A stretch of DNA of 64,000 nucleotides from Terriglobia bacterium (lineage in GTDB: Bacteria; Acidobacteriota; Terriglobia; Bryobacterales; UBA6623). The stretch covers positions 1 through 64,000 of the forward strand of contig VXMF01000022.1 of NCBI GenBank assembly GCA_009841225.1. Direction: 5' to 3'. Position 1 is the first letter of the stretch. The number at the start of each line of letters is the position of its first letter. Under the pieces are notes generated by a model that saw only the letters and a list, made by a program, of their open reading frames with translations, did no database searches and was not told where the DNA came from. The translations under genes and the position numbers were made by a program. Of this stretch, positions 1 to 9,787 are shown piece after piece.

Positions 1-76
1 GGGCGCGTAGCTCAATTGGTAGAGCAAGTGACTCTTAATCACTAGGTTCGGGGTTCGAGTCCCTGCGCGCTCACCA
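1..76 (+). tRNA. tRNA-Lys (anticodon CTT), CCA encoded
   Basis: Cloverleaf: GGGCGCG/CGCGCTC acceptor, AGTGA-CTCTTAA-TCACT anticodon arm, CGGGG TTCGAGT CCCTG T-arm, ACCA end. Confidence 0.95.
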
Positions 77-312
77 CGCCCGAATGGGGGGCACGACGGC
101 ACCCAGTCGCGCTTCAACAGCACTGCCCAGCGTTCCTCCGGCGCCTTGAAGGTGAGGCGGCGTCGCAAGGCAGGTGGGCCAGCGTGCCACAAGATCGGCC
201 CGCTCTCTTGTGGTCCAACTCGTTTCTGTCCCGCTCATTAGGGATTAAGGCCCACTTGAGGGAAACCCTCGTGATTTCCCGACAGACGTGCCTAAGCTGG
301 AACTGAATCAGC

Positions 313-2763
313 ATGTCATCCCTGCGCATCCGCCTACTCGCCGCTTCAGCTCTAGCGATTTTCGCAATCCCCGGGTTCGCCCAGTCGTCGGGCACCGTTT
401 CCGGAACCGTTTCGATGAAGGAGACGGGGGGGCCGCTTCAGGGCGCGAACGTGCTTATCGTTGAGTTAGGCCGCAGCATTCTCTCCGACGACGATGGCGG
501 ATTCACATTCGACAACGTTCCGCCTGGGACATACCACGTCGTTGCCCATCTGGACCACATCTTCGGGGAAGCCGCAAAGACTGTGGAGGTAGAGTCCGGC
601 AGCGCGGCGTCGGTCGATTTCCTCCTATCGCTGGCCACCGAGCGATACGAAATCACAGTCACGGCGTCGGAGCGGCACGAGCCAACTTTCGAGTCCTTCC
701 AAGATGTCGAGTCGCTGAACGCCTACGATCTGTCCGAAGTAACGGCCATATCGCTCGGTGAGGCGCTGGACCACCGGGTCGGGACTGGAATCGCGAAGCG
801 CAGCTTTGGCCCAGGCAATTCGCGGCCCATCATCCGGGGATTCGACGGCGACCGCGTCCTGATCATGGAGGACGGCATCAACACCGGAACCCTGTCGTCG
901 CAGTCCGGCGACCACGGGGAACTCGTGAACGTCGGGCAGCTGGCAAGGCTGGAGATCGTCAAGGGGCCTGCGGCGCTGCTGTACAGCGGCAATGCGATGG
1001 GAGGGACGGTCAACGCGATCAGCCGTCACCACGAGCATCATCCCCATCCGCACCAAGGTTTTCGCGGATTTCTTTCGGGTTCAGCCGGAACGGCGAATGC
1101 ACTAGCGGGAGGCAATGCGGGCTTCGAGGTTGGGGTCGGAAGAGTGATGCTCTGGGGCCACGGCGGAGGAGTTCGCACGGGAGACTACGTAGCTTCGCAG
1201 GAGGGCCAGGTCTTCAACTCTCGCACGCAGATGACGAACGGAGGCGGAGGGCTGGGCTGGTACGGAGACTCGATGTACTTGACCGCGGAGGCGAGAGTCG
1301 ACAGCGGCGAGTTCGGAGTCCCGTTCGCCCACGAGTTCCACGCTCACCACCACGAGGATGAGCACGACCACGAAGACGATGACGACCACGAAGAGGGCGA
1401 GGACAAAGAGGGCGAGGACGAGGACCACGACGAGGACGAGCATCACGATGAAGAGGAGGAACTCGAGCGAGTCTCCCTCCAAAGCCGCCGGACAAGCTAC
1501 CGAGTGAACTGGGGCCTGATAAACCTCGCGGGTCCAGTGGAGAGCTTTTCGCTGAAGCTGGCCCTCACCGACTGGCGACATGACGAGATCGAGCACTTCC
1601 ACGATGGCGACTCGATCATTGGAACGACATTCAACAACGATCGACTCACGTTTCGCGGTGTGTTCGAACAAGCCAAGGCAGGCGCTCTCTCAGGGCGGTT
1701 CGGCGTGTGGGGCGTAGACCGAGCGTACGAAGTGACCGGCGAAGAGTCGCTCTCCCCTCCGATTGACCAGAGCGGGCTGGCATTCTTTGCACTGGAAGAA
1801 CTCGACTTCGAACGATTCAAGATTCAGTTCGGAGGGCGAGTGGAGACGCAACGCTATAACCCTGCTTACTCGGAACGCGAAGAGCATCACCACGAAGAAG
1901 AGGAAGAACACCACGCCGATGATGACGACGACGAGGAGGAGGGAGAGGACCACGACCATGAACATGAACACGAAGAGCATGGCCCTCCCGATGCCGTCGA
2001 TCGAGCCTTCACCGGAGCCTCTGCCGCAATCGGCATACACGCCGATACGTGGCGGGGGGGAGCATTCATAGCCAACTTCTCCAGAAGCTTCCGCGCACCG
2101 TCGCTAGAAGAGCTCTACAATTTCGGGCCACACCCCGGAAACAGGGCGTTTGAGGTCGGCGATCCCAGCTTGGATGCCGAGATCGGAAACGGAATCGATG
2201 TCTCGTTGCGGCATCAAGAGGGCCGTGTTCGCGCCGAGCTCAACTGGTTTTACTACGATTTCAGCAACTTCATCTTCCCGTTTACCACCGGCGAGGAAGT
2301 TGACGAGTTCCTGGAGATCGAGTTCACGCAGCGCAACGCGCGCTTCACTGGCGCTGAGGCGAACCTCGGGATCGCTCTCCACGACGTTCTCAGCCTCAAT
2401 CTGGGGATGGACTATGTCGATGCGAAGGACACCGAAACCAACACATACCTGCCTCGGATCCCGCCCTTGCGCGGGCGCATAGGCTTCGACCTTCGCACGG
2501 GCGGATTCCGCCTCTCCCCGGAATTCGTGATGGCAAGTGAACAGAGCCGCACGTTCACTGGCGAAACCTCGACACCCGGGTATACGGTCGTGAACCTGAA
2601 GGCCGCCTACACCATCGCCCGTCCGAACCTGGCGCACCAGTTTGCGGCCGAGGTGTTCAATATCGGGGACCAGCTCTACCGGAACCATTCGTCCTTCATC
2701 AAGGACCTGGCCCCTGAGATCGGTCGAGGCGTGCGATTCACCTATACGGTGCGCTTCTTCTGA
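313..2763 (+). CDS. TonB-dependent receptor with N-terminal CarboxypepD_reg-like domain and His/Asp/Glu-rich loops (putative metal receptor)
   Basis: Signal peptide; plug-like region (GDRVLIMEDGI, LEIVKGPAALLYSGNAMGGTVNAIS); C-terminal beta-barrel ending in aromatic F; acidic/His-rich loops. Confidence 0.9.
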   Translation: MSSLRIRLLAASALAIFAIPGFAQSSGTVSGTVSMKETGGPLQGANVLIVELGRSILSDDDGGFTFDNVPPGTYHVVAHLDHIFGEAAKTVEVESGSAASVDFLLSLATERYEITVTASERHEPTFESFQDVESLNAYDLSEVTAISLGEALDHRVGTGIAKRSFGPGNSRPIIRGFDGDRVLIMEDGINTGTLSSQSGDHGELVNVGQLARLEIVKGPAALLYSGNAMGGTVNAISRHHEHHPHPHQGFRGFLSGSAGTANALAGGNAGFEVGVGRVMLWGHGGGVRTGDYVASQEGQVFNSRTQMTNGGGGLGWYGDSMYLTAEARVDSGEFGVPFAHEFHAHHHEDEHDHEDDDDHEEGEDKEGEDEDHDEDEHHDEEEELERVSLQSRRTSYRVNWGLINLAGPVESFSLKLALTDWRHDEIEHFHDGDSIIGTTFNNDRLTFRGVFEQAKAGALSGRFGVWGVDRAYEVTGEESLSPPIDQSGLAFFALEELDFERFKIQFGGRVETQRYNPAYSEREEHHHEEEEEHHADDDDDEEEGEDHDHEHEHEEHGPPDAVDRAFTGASAAIGIHADTWRGGAFIANFSRSFRAPSLEELYNFGPHPGNRAFEVGDPSLDAEIGNGIDVSLRHQEGRVRAELNWFYYDFSNFIFPFTTGEEVDEFLEIEFTQRNARFTGAEANLGIALHDVLSLNLGMDYVDAKDTETNTYLPRIPPLRGRIGFDLRTGGFRLSPEFVMASEQSRTFTGETSTPGYTVVNLKAAYTIARPNLAHQFAAEVFNIGDQLYRNHSSFIKDLAPEIGRGVRFTYTVRFF

Positions 2764-3465
2764 GCCCCCGACCCCGGGACGCCCGGAACCGGACGTTTTC
2801 GGGATTCGGGAGGCTTCGGGGCGACGGCCAGACGGCTCCGCTTACGGTGCAGGTCCTGCGCCTGTGCGAACGAACCTTCTGACCGGCGCCAAGCCTTTCC
2901 GCGCAATCCGGCCCTCGGGGTGGCCTCGCGAGCAGGGGTCAGAGATCCGCCTTTCCAAATCCCGCGACAACCCGGTCAGAGCTCGGCTCGCCATGTGACC
3001 GCTCGCATCGAACGAAGCCTTCCAACAGGCATTGGCTGAGGGCCGCCGCCCATCAGGTTGCGAGTGATTGCACGAGGAGCGGGAGGGCTGGGCGCTCCTA
3101 CTCTTGCGGTGGCGAATGATGCCTGCCCCGGGAGCCTGAGGGCCGTTCGATGTGCGCAGGCCGCGGTCGCTGCTGCACTACGCCCCGCCTGTCGCGAGAC
3201 CGCAGTGCCAAGCGCGATGGGAGTATTCGGCATTGCACCCATGCATGCCTCCTCGCAGTCCGGGTCCTTCCGTCTCTGAAGTGCGCGGCCGGCCGTCCGC
3301 CGATTGCCGGCCCGTTGCCTTCTGCGGACCAATGCGTGCCAGTTACGGTCGAGTGGGTACTAGTTGCGGCCCAATACCGAGGCGTGTATCCTATTGGGCG
3401 CATTCGAGCCCGAGCCACCGAGCCGCGTCCAGCGCCGGCGTCGGAGCGGGCAGAGGAGGAATCAC

Positions 3466-4656
3466 ATGGCAACAAATCGAGGCGTTGCATACATTCGCCC
3501 CGGGGTGGTCGAAATTCAATCGATAGACTTCCCCAAGCTGGCGCTCGGGGATCGCAAGTGCGATCACGGCGTGATCCTAAGGATCGTCTCCACCAACATC
3601 TGCGGTAGCGACCAACACATGGTCCGCGGCCGGACCACCGCGCCGGAAGGACTCATCCTGGGTCACGAGATCACCGGCGAGGTGATAGAGGCCGGCCACG
3701 ACGTAGAGTTCATCTCCGTCGGCGACATCGTCTCGGTACCGTTCAACATCGCATGCGGACGCTGCCGCAACTGCAAGGGCGGGCTGACTGGCATCTGCCT
3801 CACCGTTAACCCGGCTAGGCCTGGCGCCGCATACGGCTACGTGGATATGGGCGGCTGGATCGGCGGCCAAGCCGAGTATGTCATGGTCCCCTACGCCGAC
3901 TTCAACCTGCTCAAGTTCCCCGACCGGGACCAAGCCATGGAAAAAATCGGCGACTTGACGCTGCTTTCCGATATCTTCCCAACCGGTTACCACGGAGCGG
4001 TGACGGCAGGAGTTGGACCGGGTTCGATCGTTTATGTCGCGGGTGCGGGACCGGTAGGTCTCGCGAGCGCTCACGGCTGCCAGTTGCTCGGAGCGGCCTG
4101 CGTCATCGTGGGCGACATGATCCCCGAGCGGCTCGCCCAAGCGGCAAGCTTCGGCTGCGAGACCGTGGATCTGAGCAAGGACGCCTCGCTAGCGGAGCAG
4201 ATCGAGCAGATCGTGGGAGAGCCCGAGGTCGACTGCGGCGTGGACTGCGTGGGATTCGAGGCCCGCGGCCACGGCCGAGACGCGGTTGTCGAGAGGCCCG
4301 CCACCGTGCTCAACGCGCTGATGGAGGTCACGCGGGCGGGCGGCGGCATCGGCATTCCCGGCCTCTACGTGACGGGCGATCCGGGCGGTGTCGACGACAA
4401 CGCCAAGATTGGCAACCTCGGCATTCGAATAGGCTTGGGGTGGGCCAAGTCCCACCACTTCATGACCGGCCAGTGCCCGGTGATGAAGTACCACCGCCAG
4501 CTCATGCAGGCGATCCTGTACGGCAAGGCCTCGCCGGCCAAGGCATGCAATGTCACCTACATCTCGCTAGACGATGCTCCGCAAGGCTACAAGGACTTCG
4601 ACAAGGGCGCAGCCCGGAAGTACGTGATCGACCCGCACGCTCAGATCGCGGCTTGA
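3466..4656 (+). CDS. fdhA: Glutathione-independent formaldehyde dehydrogenase (Zn-dependent MDR family)
   Basis: [100 protein letters not shown] gaggagg upstream of 3466. Confidence 0.9.
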   Translation: MATNRGVAYIRPGVVEIQSIDFPKLALGDRKCDHGVILRIVSTNICGSDQHMVRGRTTAPEGLILGHEITGEVIEAGHDVEFISVGDIVSVPFNIACGRCRNCKGGLTGICLTVNPARPGAAYGYVDMGGWIGGQAEYVMVPYADFNLLKFPDRDQAMEKIGDLTLLSDIFPTGYHGAVTAGVGPGSIVYVAGAGPVGLASAHGCQLLGAACVIVGDMIPERLAQAASFGCETVDLSKDASLAEQIEQIVGEPEVDCGVDCVGFEARGHGRDAVVERPATVLNALMEVTRAGGGIGIPGLYVTGDPGGVDDNAKIGNLGIRIGLGWAKSHHFMTGQCPVMKYHRQLMQAILYGKASPAKACNVTYISLDDAPQGYKDFDKGAARKYVIDPHAQIAA

Positions 4657-4666
4657 TCGGCGATCA

Positions 4667-4698
4667 GGTTCCCGCCGAGCCCACTCCCGGCGGGAATC
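4667..4698 (+). terminator. Strong intergenic hairpin (GGTTCCCGCCG ... CGGCGGGAATC), terminator or regulatory
   Basis: 9 bp perfect stem (11 bp including one G-U) with a 10-nt loop between the fdhA stop and the next start; no T-tract. Confidence 0.55.
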
Positions 4699-4715
4699 GA
4701 TGTAGCATAAGTGCT

Positions 4716-5657
4716 ATGCAAGAGAAGACCTCTCGGCGCCAGCTGCTTGCTGCAGCTGGGGCTGGGGCTTTGGGAGCGGCATGCTCCCAGCCACCTTCAG
4801 AGGCTGAGCCAAGGTCAGCCGACCCCGCCGATAGGATCCGGTTGGGTGTTTCCACGTATTCGTACTGGCACTTCCTCGAGGAGAAGTACCCGATCGAGAA
4901 CGTGATCGACCATGCGGCCGCGCTGGGCTTCGACGGCGTCGAGATCTTGCACCGCCAGATGGAAAACGAGACGCCTGAGTACATGAACACGCTCAAGCGC
5001 CGCGCCTGGGACGAAGGCTTGGATCTGATCATGCTCTCGATCCACCAGGACTTCGTCGATCCGAGCGCGGACAAGCGGCAGGAAGCCATATCCCACACGA
5101 AGCACTGCATCGATCTAGCCCACCAAATGGGTATCCCGGCAATCCGGCTCAACACCGGACGCTGGGGAACGATCAGGTCTTTTGACGACCTCATGGCAGC
5201 CAATGGGAACGAACCAGCCCTTGAGGGGCACACCGACGAGGACGCGATCGGCTGGTGCGTGGACTCGATCCGCGAATGCCTTCCCCACGCCGCACAGGCG
5301 GGAGTCGTGATGGCCCTGGAGAACCACTGGGGCCTGTCCACCAAGGTCGACGTCCTCTTGCGCATCCACCGGGAGGTCGGCGATCCTTGGCTCGGCATCA
5401 ACATGGACACGGGCAACTATGTCGGGGATCCGTACCCCCAAATGGAGCAGCTCGCCCCGCACGCCAACATCGTGCAGGCCAAGACTTATCCCGGCGGCGG
5501 CGTCTGGTACACCCTGGACCTCGATTACCCGCGCATCGCCCAGATCCTGCGCGACGCCGGCTTCAAGGGCTATGTGTCGCTTGAAATGGAGGGCAACGCT
5601 CCGGCCGAGCAGGCGGTTGCGGAGAGTTTCCAAGTCCTGCGCGAAGCGTTCGCGTAG
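4716..5657 (+). CDS. Sugar phosphate isomerase/epimerase (TIM barrel), Tat-type lipoprotein signal
   Basis: [18 protein letters not shown] Tat/lipobox N-terminus; [44 protein letters not shown]. Confidence 0.85.
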   Translation: MQEKTSRRQLLAAAGAGALGAACSQPPSEAEPRSADPADRIRLGVSTYSYWHFLEEKYPIENVIDHAAALGFDGVEILHRQMENETPEYMNTLKRRAWDEGLDLIMLSIHQDFVDPSADKRQEAISHTKHCIDLAHQMGIPAIRLNTGRWGTIRSFDDLMAANGNEPALEGHTDEDAIGWCVDSIRECLPHAAQAGVVMALENHWGLSTKVDVLLRIHREVGDPWLGINMDTGNYVGDPYPQMEQLAPHANIVQAKTYPGGGVWYTLDLDYPRIAQILRDAGFKGYVSLEMEGNAPAEQAVAESFQVLREAFA

Positions 5658-5910
5658 AGAGGGGCCTTCGCTCGGTTGCTTTTCGTTGCAGGATCGGCAG
5701 CTGCGCAGCCGGAAACCCGGCATTCGATCCCGTCTGGCGGGAGACATCGATCACGCAGGCAGGCTGGGGCTTGGCGGGCCCGACAGCCAAGGGCGGCGCT
5801 ACGAATGGCGATGCGCCCGGCAGAGGCGCCGCAGGCGTTCAGGCTTAGTGCTGCGATGCGGGTCACGGAGTCGGCCTCGAACAGTCTGCTAGCCTTGAAA
5901 GTCATTCGCC

Positions 5911-6702
5911 ATGCGGCTACTGAGGTACATCGCCCTGCTCTCGTTGATCCCGGGCCTGCTCGTCGCTGCGCGGACTCACGAGACCAATCCGATGAGTTCG
6001 CCAGAAGACTTCGAAGAGGGCCGCCGGCTGTATCGCATCAACTGCGGGGTCTGCCACGGCATGGAGGGCAAGACCGGACGCGGCGCCCGCTTGGCGCGTC
6101 GCAGCTACCGGCACGGCAATTCCGATGCCGCTCTGTTCGACCTCATCGAAGCCGGCGTCCCTGGCACCGACATGCCCGGACTGTGGCTTGACGAGGACGA
6201 CATTTGGAGAATCCTCCTGTTCGTCCGCACGTTCGCGGAGAAGGCCAGCGAGGTCTGTAACGCAAGCGGCGACGCGGCCGCCGGAAAGCGCGTCTTCGAC
6301 TCGCAGGGTTCGTGCCTAGCCTGCCACACCGTCGGGCCTCGCGGCGGCCGGCTTGGCCCGGACATGTCGTTCGCGGGCGTGCAGTACACAGACCAGCAGC
6401 TGCGCGATGCGCTGCTGGAGCCCTCGCGCGAAGTGACCGGCCGTTACGAGACTGCGCGGCTTGTCACAGCGGAAGGCGAGCGCGTCGAGGGAGTCGTGAT
6501 GAACGAGAACAGCTACAACATCTTCGTCATGGATCGCTCCGAAAATATCCGGTCCTTCCGCAAAGCGGAGCTCCAGTCGCTCGATCTGCCGGAGGAATCG
6601 CTGATGCCTGCCTATGGGGACCTGCTGAGCACAGCAGACCTCGAAAACCTGATCGCCTACCTGTGCTCGCTGCAAGGGCAGGCCGAGGAGGTCGGACAGT
6701 GA
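5911..6702 (+). CDS. Periplasmic c-type cytochrome with two CXXCH motifs
   Basis: CGVCHG and CLACHT heme-binding motifs; N-terminal signal peptide. Confidence 0.85.
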   Translation: MRLLRYIALLSLIPGLLVAARTHETNPMSSPEDFEEGRRLYRINCGVCHGMEGKTGRGARLARRSYRHGNSDAALFDLIEAGVPGTDMPGLWLDEDDIWRILLFVRTFAEKASEVCNASGDAAAGKRVFDSQGSCLACHTVGPRGGRLGPDMSFAGVQYTDQQLRDALLEPSREVTGRYETARLVTAEGERVEGVVMNENSYNIFVMDRSENIRSFRKAELQSLDLPEESLMPAYGDLLSTADLENLIAYLCSLQGQAEEVGQ

Positions 6703-8300
6703 AAGGCCTGCTATTGCGACGGATGCTCCTGTCGGGGCTGCTCTGCGCCGCGGGCGCCGCGGGAGAGGTGACCAACCAGGACCTGTTGGACGACCCAGAC
6801 GTCGCATCCGACTGGCTGAACTATCACGGGGGTTACGCTGGTCACCGGCACAGCCTGCTGGACGAGGTGAACCGCTCGAACGTCGAGTCCCTGAGGCTGC
6901 AGTGGGCCTTCCAAGAGCGGATCGCGGAGAAGTTCGAAGTCACACCGCTCGTCCATGACGGGATCATGTACATCACTGTTCCGCCAGGTGATGTCTATGC
7001 GCTAGATGCCGAGACCGGAGCCCGGCTATGGCGGTATTCCAGACGCATGCCTGCCAAGCTGATCGCATGCTGCGGGCTCGTCAACCGCGGTCTGGCGATC
7101 CTGGGCGACCGGCTGTTCATGGCAACCCTAGATGCCTACACGATCGCACTGGACCGCAAGACGGGGCGCCTGCTATGGGAGACGGAACTGATCGATTACT
7201 CCCTTGGCTATTCGGGAACGCTCGCGCCCTTGGTGGTCAAGGACATGGTCATGGTCGGCACGGCCGGAGGCGAGTACGGCATCCGGGGGTTTATCGACGC
7301 CTTTGATGTAGAGACCGGAGAGCGCCGCTGGCGCTTCTACACGATCCCAGGCCCGGGAGAGTTCGGCAACGACACTTGGTCCGGGGACTCGTGGAAGACC
7401 GGCGGGGCTTCGATCTGGATCACCCCCAGCTACGACCCCGAACTGAATCTCGTCTACTGGGGCGTGGGCAATCCGGGGCCGGACTGGAATGGTGATGTGC
7501 GCCTGGGGGACAACCTGTTCTCGGATTCCGTGGTTGCCTTGGACGCGGACACCGGCAAGCGCAAGTGGCACTTCCAGTTCACCCCGCATGACGTCCATGA
7601 CTGGGACGCCACGCAGGTCATGGTGCTGATCGACCGCGAATATCGCGGAGTGGAGCGCAAGCTGCTGGTCACCGCCAACCGGAACGGCTTCATCTACATG
7701 CTGGATCGCGAAACCGGCGAGTTTCTCAAGGCGACTCAATTTGTCAAGCAGACCTGGGCGGTCGGGATTTCTGAAGAAGGCCGTCCGATTCGGCGGCCGG
7801 GCATGGAGCCGAACGCGGAGGGTATCGAGGTGTTCCCGGCGGTGGCCGGTGGCACGAATTGGATGTCTCCTGCCTACAGCCCGGACACGGGCCTGCTGTA
7901 CGTCTCGTGCCGCGAAGGCAGCAGTACGTACTTCAAAGGCGAGACGGAATACCGGCCCGGCACCCGCTACTGGGGCAGCTTGTTCGTCAACGAGACGACC
8001 ATGGACAAGTGGTACGGCGCTGTGAGGGCCTTCCACCCGGTAACTGCCGAAAAGGTTTGGGAGCACAAGCTGTTCCGGCCAGTGTGGGCCGGATTGCTCT
8101 CCACCGCCGGCGGCCTGGTGTTCGCCGGAGGCTCGGGTGGATTCTTCAAGGCGCTTGACTCCGAATCGGGCGAGGAGCTCTGGCGAATCAACCTCGGAGC
8201 GTCGATCCTTGCCAGCCCTATGACGTACGAGGTCAACGGCCGCCAGCTAGTTGCGGTTGCCTCCGGCGGCGGGATGTTCGTGTTCGCGCTGCCGCAATAG
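6699..8300 (+). CDS. PQQ-dependent dehydrogenase (quinoprotein alcohol dehydrogenase-like), GTG start overlapping the cytochrome stop
   Basis: Vicinal CC (IACCGLVNRG), GGASIWITPSYDPELNLVYWGVGNPGPDWN, TPHDVHDWDATQ, propeller W motifs. Confidence 0.88.
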   Translation: MKGLLLRRMLLSGLLCAAGAAGEVTNQDLLDDPDVASDWLNYHGGYAGHRHSLLDEVNRSNVESLRLQWAFQERIAEKFEVTPLVHDGIMYITVPPGDVYALDAETGARLWRYSRRMPAKLIACCGLVNRGLAILGDRLFMATLDAYTIALDRKTGRLLWETELIDYSLGYSGTLAPLVVKDMVMVGTAGGEYGIRGFIDAFDVETGERRWRFYTIPGPGEFGNDTWSGDSWKTGGASIWITPSYDPELNLVYWGVGNPGPDWNGDVRLGDNLFSDSVVALDADTGKRKWHFQFTPHDVHDWDATQVMVLIDREYRGVERKLLVTANRNGFIYMLDRETGEFLKATQFVKQTWAVGISEEGRPIRRPGMEPNAEGIEVFPAVAGGTNWMSPAYSPDTGLLYVSCREGSSTYFKGETEYRPGTRYWGSLFVNETTMDKWYGAVRAFHPVTAEKVWEHKLFRPVWAGLLSTAGGLVFAGGSGGFFKALDSESGEELWRINLGASILASPMTYEVNGRQLVAVASGGGMFVFALPQ

Positions 8301-8305
8301 GAATA

Positions 8306-8317
8306 CCGCCTAGGCGG
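8306..8317. repeat. 12-nt perfect palindrome CCGCCTAGGCGG
   Basis: Read directly; starts 6 nt after the PQQ dehydrogenase stop. Confidence 0.7.
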
Positions 8318-8355
8318 AAGTCTAGGCGACGCAGGATTGCACCGTCACATGCGTG

Positions 8356-9393
8356 CTAGCGCGTGCGGTCCGCGCTCGGATCCGGGAGGCCGCGGACCCG
8401 GCAGAGCCGCCGTATCTCCGCCATGGTGGATTCGTCATCCCAAGCCCGGGATTTCGCGAGGGAGGCGTAGGCCGTGCGGAGTTTCTCGAATGCCCCCTCC
8501 GCGTCACCCTCGGCCAACAGCGCGGCACCTTCCGCTCGCATGCGGGCGGTCGGGTCGAAGGCGAGCAACGGGCTATTCCCCGCCCCGGCCAGCCGGCTGC
8601 GCGCAGACGCGGCGTCACCGCCGTAGGCAGCGTCGAAGTAGGCCACGGTGACATCGATCACTGGTCGATAGGTGGGGTGGGCGCCGGCAGCGTGGTCCGC
8701 GAGATACCGAATGTGCTCGCTGGCAACCTCGATGTCCCTGCGGTCGAGCGCATAGGTGTAGGCCATGTGCCGGCCCTGCAGATCCTCGTAGGAGCCGTCC
8801 GCCAGCGCGAGGGCCTGCATGACTAGCCCCGGATCCCAGTCGTCCGGGGGCATGCCGGCGACCACGCAGCTACCCAACCCCATGACGGCCGCGTAGCCGT
8901 CCGCGGCAGTGCCCGGACGCAGGAGTGCAAGAATCCGCTTGCCGTCGTTGACGAACGCTCCCTGGCTCACGGGCAGCAGCGTCACGAGTCCGATGCCGAA
9001 CGAGAGCATGCCAAGCATGAACGTGCTTTCGACCAGCGCATCATGGAGGCTTCCCTGCTGGACTTCGGTGCTGCCGAGGTCCGCAAGCACGTAGATCGTG
9101 AGCACGAGCACGCCCACTACAATGCTTGTGACCGGCCCGCCGGCCGCGAAGCTGAGCATTGCGCGGCGCAGCCCGTCGGCGCCCTGCGGCACGCACGATA
9201 CCACTCCGCCGGCCAACGACAACCTGCGGTTGAGCCGCCAACGCAGGCGGCCATCGGCTGCGCGTTGGATGTGCACGGGTCCGACGATCAGCATGCCCAG
9301 TCGCATCCCGCGCAGCCTCCCGCCGAGAGCATGTCCGACCTCGTGGACCGCCAGCGCAAGAAATACCGCGATCGCGAGAAATGCGATGATCAT
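8356..9393 (-). CDS. M50-like (site-2 protease family) membrane zinc metalloprotease
   Basis: AVHEVGHALGGRLRG motif (HExGH) in an N-terminal TM segment, additional TM helices. Confidence 0.7.
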   Translation of the reverse strand: MIIAFLAIAVFLALAVHEVGHALGGRLRGMRLGMLIVGPVHIQRAADGRLRWRLNRRLSLAGGVVSCVPQGADGLRRAMLSFAAGGPVTSIVVGVLVLTIYVLADLGSTEVQQGSLHDALVESTFMLGMLSFGIGLVTLLPVSQGAFVNDGKRILALLRPGTAADGYAAVMGLGSCVVAGMPPDDWDPGLVMQALALADGSYEDLQGRHMAYTYALDRRDIEVASEHIRYLADHAAGAHPTYRPVIDVTVAYFDAAYGGDAASARSRLAGAGNSPLLAFDPTARMRAEGAALLAEGDAEGAFEKLRTAYASLAKSRAWDDESTMAEIRRLCRVRGLPDPSADRTR

Positions 9394-9787
9394 TGTCCGG
9401 CTCCCCGAGCGCGCCAGACTGCATCGGACGGAGCCTGAAATCCGGTTACTGCCTGCTCTACCAGATGCCGCGGAGGGGCGCTATCAGCATGTCGAAGAAT
9501 AACCGGCAAGGCGCGGCCAACATGATCGCATTCATCGGGCTGTCGCCGACCGTGACCATCGTCATCCACAGCCTGATGACGGGCAAGGAGCCCTTTCCGC
9601 CGCGCTTCGGTTGGATTGCCAAGCATCTGGAGACGCTGCGAAACAATCCGACGGTAGCCGACCATAACTAGAATCGCCAGCGCGACTGCGGTATCATGCG
9701 GCTACTTGGTTCACAGCCGTCTGACGATCCTGCTGCTCTCCGGCCTTCCGACCAGCCTGAGCCGCTGAACGGCGCGGCGACGCACGC

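Noticed and set aside
426-432. G7 run inside the first TonB receptor CDS as a phase-variation tract
   Set aside because: Short, and similar G7 runs occur in housekeeping genes (about 22357), so on its own it is not evidence.
1102-2075. Several minus-strand ORFs (for example 1102..1671, 1690..2040) opposite the TonB receptor
   Set aside because: Low-complexity complements of the His/Asp/Glu-rich repeats; composition artefacts opposite a well-supported CDS.
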